This document shows, in pieces, positions 45,519 to 57,089 of a stretch of DNA of 64,000 nucleotides. The notes beneath the pieces are model-generated. The model was given only the letters and a program-made list of their open reading frames with translations, did no database searches and was not told where the DNA came from. This DNA comes from Coprinellus micaceus (Eukaryota > Basidiomycota > Agaricomycetes > Agaricales > Psathyrellaceae). The stretch covers positions 1,550,001 through 1,614,000 of the forward strand of contig OX596336.1 in NCBI GenBank assembly GCA_951394405.1. The letters are read 5' to 3'. The first letter of the stretch is position 1. Each line of letters starts with the position of its first letter. The position numbers and the translations under genes were made by a program.

Positions 45519-46226
45519 AGCGGGGTGTTGGGAAGCGGTGGGGTACTGTTGTCAAGGAAAGGGCGCTCTACAGTGACAAACCAAAGGCCGGGGTCGTCGG
45601 CGAGCGCGCAGTGGAATGGGGTTAGTCGCCCGCTGTGGTTCAAGCAAGAACACCCAGTGAGCACGCGGGCAAGAACTGGGAGCCGATGGTGTGAAGGGTG
45701 TGGGCGATGGTGGTGGTCTCGAAGAGAATTGAGACGGAAGCGCCGACCGGATACGCAGGTTGCTCTGTTCGGCTAGTCAGAGATATCAATCATCAAACTC
45801 AGCACTGATATCGCTGTAATCTTGCCGAGCCTCACTGCGACAGTGGCTCCAGTCTTCCTTTGCTGTGAAGGCGTTTCAGGCTCATCTCTTCGTTCATGCA
45901 AGAGCTGTTCATTCTATTTATTCTGCGTTGAATTAATCGAAAACCCTCAGCGATCTTCCCCTGGCTCCCGGGGATTCGAGGGGAAAGACCCTGCATATCG
46001 TATCCATCTCACGTTCGACTATTCCCTGGCATCGGTCTAGCGTTTCTCCGGGCGCGTGCGCCCAGCCTTAACGTACATATCTCTCGACGCTCTCTACCTC
46101 CGTCTTCACCGCTGTTTGGGCACATTTATAACTCCTAGTAGATATGCATCAAGTCTGAAACCACCCGAATTTCCAGGACTCACATGGCAAGTATCAGACC
46201 AGCGCCATGATTTTCCACTTGGTTTC
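45519..46226. other. intergenic between the F-BAR gene and ELP1
   Basis: 700 bases with the F-BAR promoter and the ELP1 3' flank (both genes on the minus strand). No feature recognised. Confidence 0.45.
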
Positions 46227-49200
46227 CTACAGCTCGTACAAGTTGATCCTCCATTTATCTCCGCGAATCACGTCTGGCTTGGACACCTTGTCAAGAGGGT
46301 TGATGCGCCTACTCCTCTCCACTTCCGCCATGCGGGCAGCCCAGGTGTCCTCTGCTGTCGCTGTCGTGGGATCGACCTCACCATCCTCCGACCTTGTCCA
46401 GACCTCCTCGATCGTCTCCTTCAGCTCCTGCTCAAATGCGGTGACCTCGGACTGCATTTCCAGTCCCTCCTCCCTGTGCTCTCCGCCAAACTCGTAGAGG
46501 TGAGGCAAGAGGTTCTTCGCTTCTTCTATTGATAAGTGACAAGACAGTGATGAGCAAGCGACGGATCATCTTTAATAATGCGCCATACCTCTCGTCCCAG
46601 CGAAGCGATCGACCAGTTTCGTCAGCGACTTCAGAAGATACTCTTCCTCATCCACGGTGCCTTTCCTCCCGGACCCAATCTTGCGCTCAGCCTTTCGCTT
46701 CGACCGCGAGCTCTTCCTGCTCGCCATGATAATCTATCAGTGGCCATCCTCCTCCGTCCGCAACAGGGACGCTTACTTTGAGGTCCTGGAAGTGGACGTC
46801 GGAGCGACAGTATATCTCGTGAACGCTGTGGGTGCCATCGATACATCCGTCATCGCGTCGATGTTCTGCATAACGACGTCCTCCGTTCCGTAAAACGCGT
46901 CTTCAGGCAGAGCAGGTCAGCGAAGCGCCTGTGGTTCGGATATTGACGTCGACACACCTGGTTCCTCCACCTTGCGTATCCGGAGTTCTTGGATTCTATT
47001 CCGTTGTTTCCGGGCTTGCTCCTTCATCTCGCTGATGTCTTCCGCAATCTGCGCTCGACTATCAAGCGATCCGGGGCGAATGAGCTCGTCGAGGAGCTCA
47101 GGATGGCGGTGAAGGTTGGAGACGCGGCGAGCCTCCGAGAAGGCATTTCCCTGAACAAAGGCCATGACGGCGCCTCTGACATCCTTCCTGTACTCTAGGA
47201 GCACTTGGCCGGCTTCGATATACCGCTTCTTGCTGTGGAGATCCTCTGTTCGGATCCTATAAAACGGAAGCCAAGGGTTGTTGAAGGTTGGCTAGACTCA
47301 CCAGAAACACGGTACGCCATGTCCTTGACCTCCTCTTCCGGCATATCGTTCAGGAAGGCTAGATCAAACAGCTCTCGCCACTGCAAGTTCTTCTCAAACG
47401 CGACCATAGCCTTTTGAGGCTTGCTAGCCTCGATGAACGCTGTAGCTGCTTGTGGAAGCTCCCGCCTCTCATAGAGCCAGTCCCCGTACACTTCAACCAC
47501 AAACTACACTCAATGCTCAGTACAATGGAGGGAGAGTCGCGGAGGTAGTACTCACCTTGTACTGGTCGGTACCCTTCCAGATGTTCAAGGCGACCTCATA
47601 GAGTTGATACCGCTCGATATACTGGATGGCTTCTGAGAATCGTTCGGAGCCAGCTAAACTCAGATTCGTGAGCGCCTTCTCGTAGCGCTTGAGGTGGTCG
47701 TCGATGCGGAATCGCTGATAGTATTTGTCCAACGTCCGAAGTTCTTTCAGGAACGGCAGATACTCGCGAGGATCCTAAACAGAGGTGAGTCCAATGGGAA
47801 AACTACGAGAGTGCAGCACACACCTTCTGAGCGTGCTGAGCAACCATGAGGACGAGGGAGAAGTCATACATCCCCAGAGCAATGCTGAAAAGTCTCTCAG
47901 CGTCGACCAGGAAGATGATGTACTTGACGGCCTCTTCGACCACGGATGGATCTGACTCTGCGTCTAAAGTCAGTGCAAGATGCAGGATAGACTGGCCGAA
48001 TTCGTACCGCGCAATGCAAGCAGCTCAGCCAAGCCAGACTCGTAGTCGGGAGGGTCTTTCACGACGTGCGCGGTGAGAATGGTATTGATGTACTTCTTTC
48101 GGTCTTTCTTCTCCAGTTCGAAGCGGATGGCGTCGCAAATCTTCGCAATTGTCTCTGGTGATTGCGATCCACGACTACAAGACCTTCTTCAATAAGGTGT
48201 CGACGATGTGAGAAAACCTCACTCACGCGAACATAGTCAGGAACAAGTTGAGGTGGTCGATTTCATGAATCTGGTCCACGAACTGTGGCACCTGTCTCAA
48301 GAACTCTTCCTGTCCGTGACCCACCAGAGCGTTGAGGTCAATCCGGTGCTTACGGCAGGAGAAGAATGCCTTCCGATAGTCCCCCCTTGAAAAAAATTAG
48401 ACCGGGCCCGGACCAATCGCATACCGACTCACTTTTTCAAGTCATTCGTCACGACTTCCATGACCAAAGGCCTCGGGTTGATCGTCTCCAGATTCCCTCT
48501 CGGCATCTGGAGCACCAAGCTCATCGTACTGGGCACAGCAACCACGATCCTCGACCCCCTCTCGACCTTCCTTACCGTCCACTTATCCTGTATATCTCTC
48601 AACCTAGCGTCTGCGTCTTCCAAGACGAGAATCTCGACCAACTCCGAGACGGGAATATACTTCGAATCGTGCGCTGTCGTAGTAAGGACGACGAAACTCA
48701 ATGAAATAGTGAAAGAGTTGGCGTTGGTAGCTAGTATCCGCGTGTCCTGGCCGGGAGTGAATGCGTACAGTTTGCCCGATTTCCCGAGGCCGACCAGGAG
48801 AATCTTTGAATGGTCTTCCGCATTACGAGATGTCTGGGCTTGGAGGCAGAATTCTGGGAACGAGCCGACTTGCTCCTCATTCTCCACTGCGGTTCCGGAT
48901 GTCAGCCTCGCCAAACTGAGGTAAGTGAAGCGAAAATGGCGACTTACGCCTCCGAATGGCCCCTGCGGGTGTTTGGTAGAGGACGGGATATGTACTGTCT
49001 ACCAGTCTGCAGTTTCTAGCGTGCAAATCGAAGGACTCGGCCCTCACAGTCCTCCCCTGATCGATATTGACCGTGACCAGGATGTCTTTGGATGTTGTAG
49101 GAGTCGATCCCAACGCCGAGACAACCCACGACCTTCCAAACGCATCCATACTATGTAAGGACACCTGCCTCCACTGCGCTAACGCGGAGTCAGAGACACG

Positions 49201-51074
49201 GCCTTCCCACACCTGAGTGGGGTTGATCACCTTCCCTGGGCCAGGTCCAATCCGAGTGTTGAGTTGCCATAGTTGGACATGACCATCCTCCCAGACGGCG
49301 GCGAGTGCGTCTCGTTCTTCGGAAAAGGACACGTGAACCACGTTCTTTACGTCGTAACCCAATGAAGATGCTTGCTCAGGGGTGGGCCTGACCGAGAGCT
49401 GACAGGAAGACATGGGTGGTGGGACGTTTTGCGTGCGGAAGGGTGTGAGGAGGATGTTAGCTTCGGAAACCAATCAACTCAAGGTACGAGCAAGTAAATG
49501 TTTGGAGCGTACATCCGTCGAGTACACCCACGAGGCCAGTATCCTGTGGGGGTTTGGAAGGTGAGGAGTATGTCTCCCAGTCGTAGTGTCGTTGTATGAT
49601 TGCATCTGTAGATGCTGTCAATAGCGCGTAGATAAAACCAAGGCGATGATAACTTACCTTGAGTAGTCAGGATGAGATGAAGAGCCGCTTCGGGATGCCA
49701 TTGGACGGAGGTAAGTTTCGGGGCAACGATCTCATGCTTCAGATACCAGTAGTAGTTCCCCATAGTCCAAAGCTGAACTGATGTCCAGTCAGGAACGCAC
49801 GCCAATATCGGGATCTCATAACTCACCAACATCCCCCATCTCCGTTCCAACCCATATCGCTAGAACATTGGAATCTGAGCTCCAAACAAGCTCACGCACG
49901 CGATAACCCTTCCTAAAGTGCTCCGGTCGAATACTAAACTCCCCGTGTCGTAGACCATTACGCTCGAAGAACACAACGTCGTGCCGCCCCTCTCGACCCA
50001 ACCCTCCTCCTTCAAAACCGAACCTCTGCGTACCCGCGATAAGGTTGCCCGATGGTCGCCAACACAGAGTGTGTTCCAACCCCCCTACAACCTCAGACGT
50101 TGACTGGAGGACCGCCTGGCGATCGTACACTCGCAACAATCTCCTTCGGAAGCCTTGAGAATCGACTGGCGCCAGCGAAGACACGGCGAAGTACGCGGCG
50201 TCCCCTCTCCAGCTGATCCGGGGAATGAGGTCGTCGTCTGGCGAAGAGCCAACTTTGACGTTCGTGGGCGCTTGTGCAGCGCTTTTGCCAAGGGAACCGT
50301 GGAACTGGGTCTGTTTGGAACCCCATCCAACGTTGATCGGGGCATCTGGGAGACTTGGATGAGAGATAGGAGGGTATTGGAGGGGTCACACCTCACCTTC
50401 ACCAAATTCGCTTGGATGAACAAGGCCCTCAGACAAGATGTCGAACGTGGGCGTCATAAGGATGAGTTTTTGGTCGCCTAAAGTGGGTCAAAACGCGTTA
50501 GAAAGGAATTTGTAGGAAGAACACACCAGTAACAAGCACGAGCAGCGATTCGTCGGGACACCACGATGCTGCCAGAATTCCTGATTCGAATGTGCCCTCG
50601 ACCTCAGCCTACAATAGCCATTCAATTCCGCTGAAGCTCTGGATCTCGCTGAGGGGACGCACTGGGGAATCCCTTTCGTCTATTGCCAGCATTACGACAT
50701 CCCCTCCCCTCATGATCACTGCGATACGCCGCTCCTCTGCAACCACCCGCAGCGATACCACTTGGGGTGCTTCATCCGGTTCATTGGAGGACGCCATCGA
50801 CGTGAACGTGGAGATGACGTTCGGAGGGGTCTATTAGATCGTGTTGGCTGCATTATTGCGGCACCTCGTAAGAAAGGCGCACCTGTATGTCGCAGTTCAG
50901 CCCCTTCCTCTGCACCACCTTCCACAACTCTAGTTCAACCTCTCCATCTAGATTTTTGCGTTCGGAAGTTGCGTATACTACATTGTCGTCGAGATCGAAC
51001 GCGGTTGCTGTGAGGTGGGCGTTGGCATAGCTAAGTGAGTCGTATTCTGTCGCAATCAGGGACAGGTTCCGCAT
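46227..51074 (-). CDS. ELP1: Elongator complex subunit Elp1 (Iki3)
   Basis: Largest subunit of Elongator, which builds wobble-uridine modifications (cm5U, mcm5U) on tRNA. It starts MRNLSLIATEYDSLSY; the ATG at 51074 is chosen because it opens the conserved start. Two WD40 propellers are suggested by YATSERKNLDGEVELELWKV, ISWRGDAAYF-type blades (near 50200), VDSQGFRRRLLRVYDRQAVL, EHTLCWRPSGNLIAGTQRFG and EAALHLILTT. The C-terminal half is helical: YYQRFRIDDHLKRYEKALTN, YIERYQLYEVALNIWKGTDQY, YGDWLYERRELPQAATAFIE, EARRVSNLHRHPELLDELIR. Near the end the basic stretch SRKSSRSKRKAERK is followed by GTVDEEEYLLKSLTKLVDRF; this corresponds to the tRNA-binding and dimerisation region. The protein ends DKWRINLYEL. 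The gene has many short introns. Confidence 0.93.
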
Positions 51075-51381
51075 TGCAGTTTGCAAGATGAGATGGAGCA
51101 AGTTCCAGTCCAAGCACGCGAAGCGCCAACTTATTGGAACGCCGGTATTTGTCACGGCCCATCAGTGCAAATAGGCGCCCATATGTACACCAAAAAGCTT
51201 CACCGGAGTAAATCGTATGTAGAACTCGCCTCGGGTTGAAGCCGCAGAACTTCCTCTTACACATGCCTCACGAACGAACGTATTGAAAGTTAGTCGGTGA
51301 CTCTCCGGCCGCGGTGTTTGAATTTGGGCTCCGATACTCCGACCAAACCGGCTTGTGTTGGCGCCACAGTGACCGCGTAGC
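51075..51381. promoter_or_regulatory. 5' region of ELP1
   Basis: About 300 bases between the ELP1 start and the target-site duplication of the TIR element. No TATA box or gene is seen. Confidence 0.4.
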
Positions 51382-51389
51382 CAAACTCT
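51382..51389. repeat. left target-site duplication (CAAACTCT)
   Basis: Eight bases CAAACTCT directly left of the TIR element are repeated exactly at 52398-52405 on its right side. Confidence 0.8.
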
Positions 51390-52397
51390 GGGGGTGTCCA
51401 ATCCCCGTATGTCACACGGCTGGCCCCTGTCACACTTTATCACGCTGTGACGCCAAAACCTGTAACAGGGTGCTCTTTGAGTCTATTGTGGGTCGTTCTG
51501 TGTCTTCCTCTCCAGATATAAATGCTGTGAGGGTGGAAATAAATTATAACTGTAGATACACAACTACCATGGCTTTTTTTGTTCCACCAACAGATTTGGT
51601 GAGCCAACGAGGAGGCCAACGGTCACTGAGGCGCCCATGTCACGGCCATGTTTCCATTTTTGGCCGTGGGCCTGGTCGCTCTGATCTTAAAAGTCCGGCA
51701 CCTTCTGTCCCATATCTTTTGACTGAATGGTCCCAAAGCCACATAAAAACCTTATTTAGGTAGCTAAAATGCAGCACTATACGGCTATTATAATTTTACG
51801 CGCTTTATTAGACCTGGTCAGATTCAAGTACGGGTATTGTTTGGTGTAATTAGACGGTCTCGCAAAGAATAGAACTCGAAGGTTTCTGCTCGTATTGACA
51901 TAATATTGACAAGGCATATAGAGAAAATATTTTCTGGTACGTGCTGGCTCTAGAACTCCGGCCTCAAATCTTCAATTTAAGGTCCAGAAACATCAGATAC
52001 TGCCCAGTTCAAGGGGTCATCTCGGGATTGAAAGAAATATTAAACAATTGAAGGCCGGAGGATTGTTATTATAGCTTACCGCTACAAGATTGCTCTATAA
52101 ATCATTCCCGTACGTGTATCCGTTCTTGAGTTCTATTCTTTACAAGTTCTCCCTGCCAAATTGGCGGTGACATGAGGTGAATTCCGAGATATCTCGTCCC
52201 ATACCAGACTTCAACACTTTAATTTGGTCAAGACACTAATACGCTATGTGTACATCTATTGCGCGTTTTATTTGAGTCGGATACGCCGTGTAGAGCCTGC
52301 ATTTGAGTAAAGCCCTCTCGGTTTCACCTATTGGGCCGTGACACGCGCGTGACGCCATTGTCACGCGCGTCGGCCGTATAGGGAATTGGACACCCCA
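51390..52397. mobile_element. non-autonomous TIR DNA transposon (8-bp TSD class, hAT- or KDZ-like)
   Basis: A 1008-bp element bounded by inverted ends. The left end reads GGGGGTGTCCAATCCCC; the right end, read on the minus strand, is TGGGGTGTCCAATTCCC, and the similarity goes on through TAT and ACGGC. Just inside both ends are GTGAC/GTCAC motifs in opposed pairs (left about 51410-51452, right about 52337-52372), as in subterminal binding sites for a transposase. Exact 8-bp duplications (CAAACTCT) flank it. The inside is clearly A/T-richer than the host DNA and carries no transposase-like frame. The TSD length fits hAT, P or Kyakuja-Dileera-Zisupton superfamilies; the short G-rich ends do not decide between them. 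The intact TSD and matching ends suggest a fairly recent insertion that depended on an autonomous copy elsewhere. Confidence 0.82.
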
Positions 52398-52405
52398 CAA
52401 ACTCT
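52398..52405. repeat. right target-site duplication (CAAACTCT)
   Basis: Exact copy of 51382-51389, adjoining the right end of the TIR element. Confidence 0.8.
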
Positions 52406-52477
52406 CCCTCTGGTTCGTGGCCATGGGCGCTCAACTGACGCTACCCCGGATATGAACTTCAACCCGGGGCACAGACA

Positions 52478-53486
52478 ATGTCGTCTCTCGCCAACCCTTT
52501 CTCTTACGCTGACCTCCCGAACGACGTCGGGCGGTTGATTTTCGAACTTCTTGCTGAAGACGGCTCACTATTCTGTGCTGTCGTCTCGAAAAGGGTTCAG
52601 TCTTGGTGCGTTCCGACTTTCTACGCAGACCGCACCTTTGCTAAAGTTCGCAATTAGGGTGGAGAGGGTCATATACCGCGAAGTCTTCCTGGTTACTACG
52701 GAGAAGGGCGCCCTCTTCTATCGAACCCTTCAAGGCATAGAAGCGTCATCGAGCTCTACCAAACCAAAAGGCTTCCTGGCGTCCCGAGTCAAGTCGCTCT
52801 TTGTGAAGTGGGAAGTTGAAGCGACCCTGGTTGCTCCAATTTTAGAGGCCTGCACCGGTGTCACGACCATCGCGCTCTACATCCCAGACACACATGCCAA
52901 TCCGCAGCTCTGGAATGTCACGACCTCAGACAAGTTGACTCCCACATCCCTTGCGATACCCGGATCTGCACTCCCAGAGGCCAATCGCGACTTTCTACAG
53001 CCCATTTTTCAAAACCTTACACGCCTGGAGCTCCTCTGGGAAGATGAAGAGGATCTTGACGTGGAATGGGAGACGCTACGCAGCCTAGAGTATCTAACCC
53101 ATCTCTCGGTCGACATGCAATTTGACTCCGAAGACGAGACGGTGATGGACATAGTGGAGGATTTACTGGGGTTTTGCCCAGAATCAGTCCGGGTGTTCAT
53201 CTTCTGGGTAGTATTCATTGCCTACTTCGAACCCGACAACAAACACTTTGAAGGTATTATGGCACTCCACCGAGGGGAAGTTGATCCACGCGTGGTTGTA
53301 GGTCATTCAACCCCCGATCTTAATGTGATGGAGGCACGCTCAGCAATAGGGGACAGAAGCATGTTTATGAGCTATGCTGACATTATCGCTGGGTGGGGCC
53401 GACCTTCAAAGGCGAGGGAGACGATTTGGAGTCGGGCAGAAGATCGAATTGAACGGCGCATGAAAGGCTTAGCGAACGACACATAA
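52478..53486 (+). CDS. F-box-like protein, family copy B
   Basis: Second member of the family seen at 32919-33948 and 57090-58105, more diverged than the other two. Exon 1 (52478-52605) reads YADLPNDVGRLIFELLAEDG and ends VVSKRVQSW, with the F-box-like pattern. A 52-base intron (52606-52657) at the same place as in the other copies leads to VERVIYREVFLVTTEKG. The body shows SRVKSLFVKWEVEATLVAPI, EACTGVTTIALYIPD, LTRLELLWEDEEDLDVEW, LEYLTHLSVDMQFDSEDE and ESVRVFIFWVVFIAYFE, the leucine-patterned repeats of the family. It ends IWSRAEDRIERRMKG. The start codon lies only 72 bases from the right TSD of the TIR element, so little of the original promoter can remain. Confidence 0.65.
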
Positions 53487-53760
53487 AGGTGGTACACAGA
53501 TTCGTTTTCTTCCTAAAATACCATGTTCATATTTCTACAGCATGACAAACCCATTGTCAGCAGCGCGTGGTGGATATTTTGAACTCCGGATGCTACTATG
53601 GTACACCCCTATCTCACAACCTATTTACGCGTTATTTGTCATTATTTTTTGGAGAAGGTGATGGCGGGAATTCGCCCAAATTGGATTGCGAAATAGTTGA
53701 CCCCAACCTTCATCTCTTCTCGCTTGCCACCTCCGCCATTTGCTAGTCAGGACCGTAACT
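53487..53760. other. intergenic between F-box-like copy B and the histone deacetylase
   Basis: 274 bases between two plus-strand genes, A/T-rich around 53636-53655. It must hold the deacetylase promoter. Confidence 0.4.
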
Positions 53761-56700
53761 ATGGATCCATTGGGGAATATAAATGGCGATGCTATGGACG
53801 TCGACCGGCCTCCCAGCTCTGCCAACGGCCCCCATGTGCAAGAGCAGCGGAACGACTCTGGCAGTCAAGCAGCTCAGGCCGGCCCATCGCGTCCACCCCC
53901 TGCCGTGTCTTCAAGACGGGCAACTTCATTACCCCTCCATATGCCAGCCTACTCTGTGGGATGCGTTTACTCTGTGGATATGATGTTGCATTTCAAGAAA
54001 ATTAGGGACGACGACCAGCACCCAGAACAGCCAGCAAGGATAGCCCGGATACAGGGTCTTCTCGTCCAGAATGGCCTCTACGACAAGATGAAGCATATTC
54101 CTATTAGGCAGGTAAAGAAAAATGAAGCGATGCTAGTACATAGTGAAGACCACTGGGACAAGGTCATGCAAATACAATGTGAGCGCAAGCGTATAATTGT
54201 CAGGAATACATGAATTGATGCTTGCCGCTGCGCCGTGAACGCTTAGACATGACCCCACAACAGATGGTGGACTCGGAGGAATATTATGAACAGCTGTCGC
54301 TCTATGTATCGGAGGGAACTACCCGTTCTGCTCTCCTGAGTTGCGGAGGAGCGATCGAAGCTGCTTTGGCTGTTGCGCGCGGAGAAGTGAAGAAGAGTTT
54401 CGCAATCGTACGACCCCCAGGCCATCATGCTGAGCCAGAGGAGCATATGGGCTTCTGTTTCTTCAATAACGTTGCTGTGGCCGCTCGCGTAGTCCAGCAG
54501 GAGACCCCCATCAAACGCATTCTCATTCTGGATTGGTGCGTTATTAGTCTCCCTTGTCATGCGAACTCTACCAACTTTAGGCCTCTTGTCCAGGGATGTG
54601 CACCATGGCAAGTGCGACCCACCTCCCAAACTGATCCAACGGGCTGACGCTATCACCACCTATAGGTAATGGGACGCAGCGCGCTTTCAATGATGATCCC
54701 TCCGTTCTCTACGTATCACTACATCGGTACGAAGAAGGCGTGTTTTATCCTTGCGGGAACTTCGGCTCTCTCGAATCTTGCGGAGAGGGGCCAGGTCTAG
54801 GATAGTAAGTTCAAGTGTCATGTACACCTCCAATGCGCTGATCCCCGTTTCCGTTTCCCTCTAAAGTTCTGTCAACGTTCCGTGGCCATGCGCGGGCATG
54901 ACTGATGCAGATTACCTGCACGCCTTCCAGCGCGTTATCATGCCGATTGCCATGGAATTTGCTCCTGAACTCGTTATCAGTAAAACGTTTTTTCTCTCCC
55001 CCATAGAGCTCTCTCTGACCCACTAAACAGTATCCGCTGGGTTCGATGCCGCCGCAGGCGACGAGCTAGGTGAATGCCATGTAACACCTGCTGGATACGC
55101 TCACATGACGCATATGCTCTCTGGACTTGCGGGTGGTAGAGTAGTTGTTGCGCTCGAGGTTTGTGACATCATCTCTCCCCCTCTGCTGCAGCTATTGACT
55201 ACGACTCCATCACAGGGCGGCTATAACCTAGACTCTATATCCAATTCTGCTCTTGCCGTTACCCGTGTGCTTCTAGGACAGGCCCCCGACGAGCTCCCGC
55301 CATTGGTCGCATCCGAAGAAGCCACAGAAACAGTATGGCTAGTCGCTAAACAGCAGAGCAAGTACTGGAGTAGCATAGATGCTGCAGCATGCGAGCCCCG
55401 GGAAGGTAAAGCAAATCTGTTTCAGGCTTTGAAGAATGTAGTCGTCCCTGACAAGTTTCCCAGAGGTAGAAGATATCAGCTATTCTATACCTGGTACGCA
55501 TGATCCACGGAAACGCGTTCGTCTGACGCTTACTTGACCGCGGGCTCTCCAGAGATTCTCAAGGAGCATCGGCAATACCACCTCTATACCCACTACGACA
55601 TGATGCAGATCCCTTTGCTAAGCGACTCTCTCGAAGACCGATTCTCGGGACAAATAATGTGCACGTACGTCTCTTCCCCTTCGCCCATGGCCGGCATACT
55701 CACTCATGTGAAGAGGTGACCTGCTCGACAACAAGACGATCGTCCTCTTCGTTCACGAGTTGTACGTATCAGTTTATATACACGCTTTCTGTATCGCAAG
55801 CTCAATGGTCCTGCAAGTGGAAATCTTCGCATGGAGTTGTCGTCGTCCACAAGCTGCGACGTCGAACTCCACCGTTCTCATTTGGTACGCCATCTAGTGC
55901 ACAATTCTACTCTCAGTTAACCCAGGTTTCCTCCAGATTGACTCCTCGAAATTGATTATTGAATGGGTCCGCAAAGAAGGCTACGCACTGGTTGACATGA
56001 ACCTTTACCCCAAACCTGTCCAGAAGCACAATGTCACAGTGGGTTCATCCTATGTGTTTTTCTTGGACCGAGCTCATTGCCACCTAGCGAGGTCGGAAAG
56101 ATGTCGACGAGAGCGCCAAGGATGCTTTGATATACGTGTGGGATAACTTCATCCAGTAAGTGGGTTTTGGACACCCTTCCTTGACTTTTTCTTAAGGAGA
56201 CCAGGTTATCGGACGCCTCGCGCGTCATCCTTATGAGTCATGGGGCTGGCGGCAAAGCCGCAATAGAACTCCTGAGCCGGAGAGGTACAGGCAAAGACGA
56301 CCAATCCAGCTCTATTTTATGGCTCACCTTTGTGTTTTCTAGCTGTCGGGATGATGAGGCTCGTGAAGGGTGTCATCCAAATAGTTGGTCTCCAAGATTC
56401 GTGCTACGCACCAGCTGGGAGTAACGATGACCTCCGCCCGTGGTTCAAGCAGGTATGTACTCTCAACCTACTTTTCTCGGGACTCGGCATCTGACCCCAT
56501 AACCAGAACTCCATGCTCATTTCACCGATTTACCATCCAATGCATACTGGGAAGGATAAACAGAAAGAACTTCGAAAGCACGGAGTCATCATTCCGATCG
56601 GTACGTCGCCATTTCTGTTCCCCGTGTCCCTTTCCCCTCATTGCCGGGACAGAGGAACTGGAGTCCATCAAGCTCGTCCAAAGAGCCATGCCAGCCCTCG

Positions 56701-56774
56701 TGGACTATGTGAAGGAAAGACTGGCGCTATTCCCTGTCGAAGATGACGAACCGCAAGCCGAAAACGATTACTAA
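53761..56774 (+). CDS. class II histone deacetylase (Hda1/Clr3 type) with C-terminal Arb2 domain
   Basis: Zn-dependent lysine deacetylase of the Hda1/Clr3 branch, acting in gene silencing. The disordered N-terminus [18 protein letters not shown] leads into the catalytic domain: [31 protein letters not shown] helix (read [20 protein letters not shown]), then [20 protein letters not shown] with the active-site His pair. The zinc ligand motif LDWDVHHGNGTQ is assembled from three exons, the middle one only 14 bases (54594-54607) and followed by a GC-AG intron. Then come [18 protein letters not shown], the zinc ligand in [19 protein letters not shown] and [14 protein letters not shown]. Downstream sequence ([37 protein letters not shown]) matches the Arb2 domain usual in Hda1. 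It ends [14 protein letters not shown]. Confidence 0.93.
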
Positions 56775-57089
56775 CTGATACCTGGCATACCCGACACCTA
56801 ATCTGCCCCAAGTCCACCCCATTAGCCACCTTCCCCCCTTCGCTCTGTAATCACTCGCTCATCGTATTTATTTTACGACCGCTCTCGACGCTGTTTTGTG
56901 CATATGCCCTTGTTATAATTTATGTGAGAGTTTTTAAGCCTGAGATCCACCATATAGGAACTCGAGGCTGTCGGATCATGCTGTGATACTAGCGACATCG
57001 CGATCACCGCGGAACGGCCCTTCAAACTCAAGCTATACCATCCTCCTTCAACCGCAACCTTCATCCTTCTCTGGCATAAACTGGGAATA
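56775..57089. other. intergenic between the histone deacetylase and F-box-like copy C
   Basis: 315 bases between two plus-strand genes. No TATA box, repeat or gene recognised. Confidence 0.4.
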
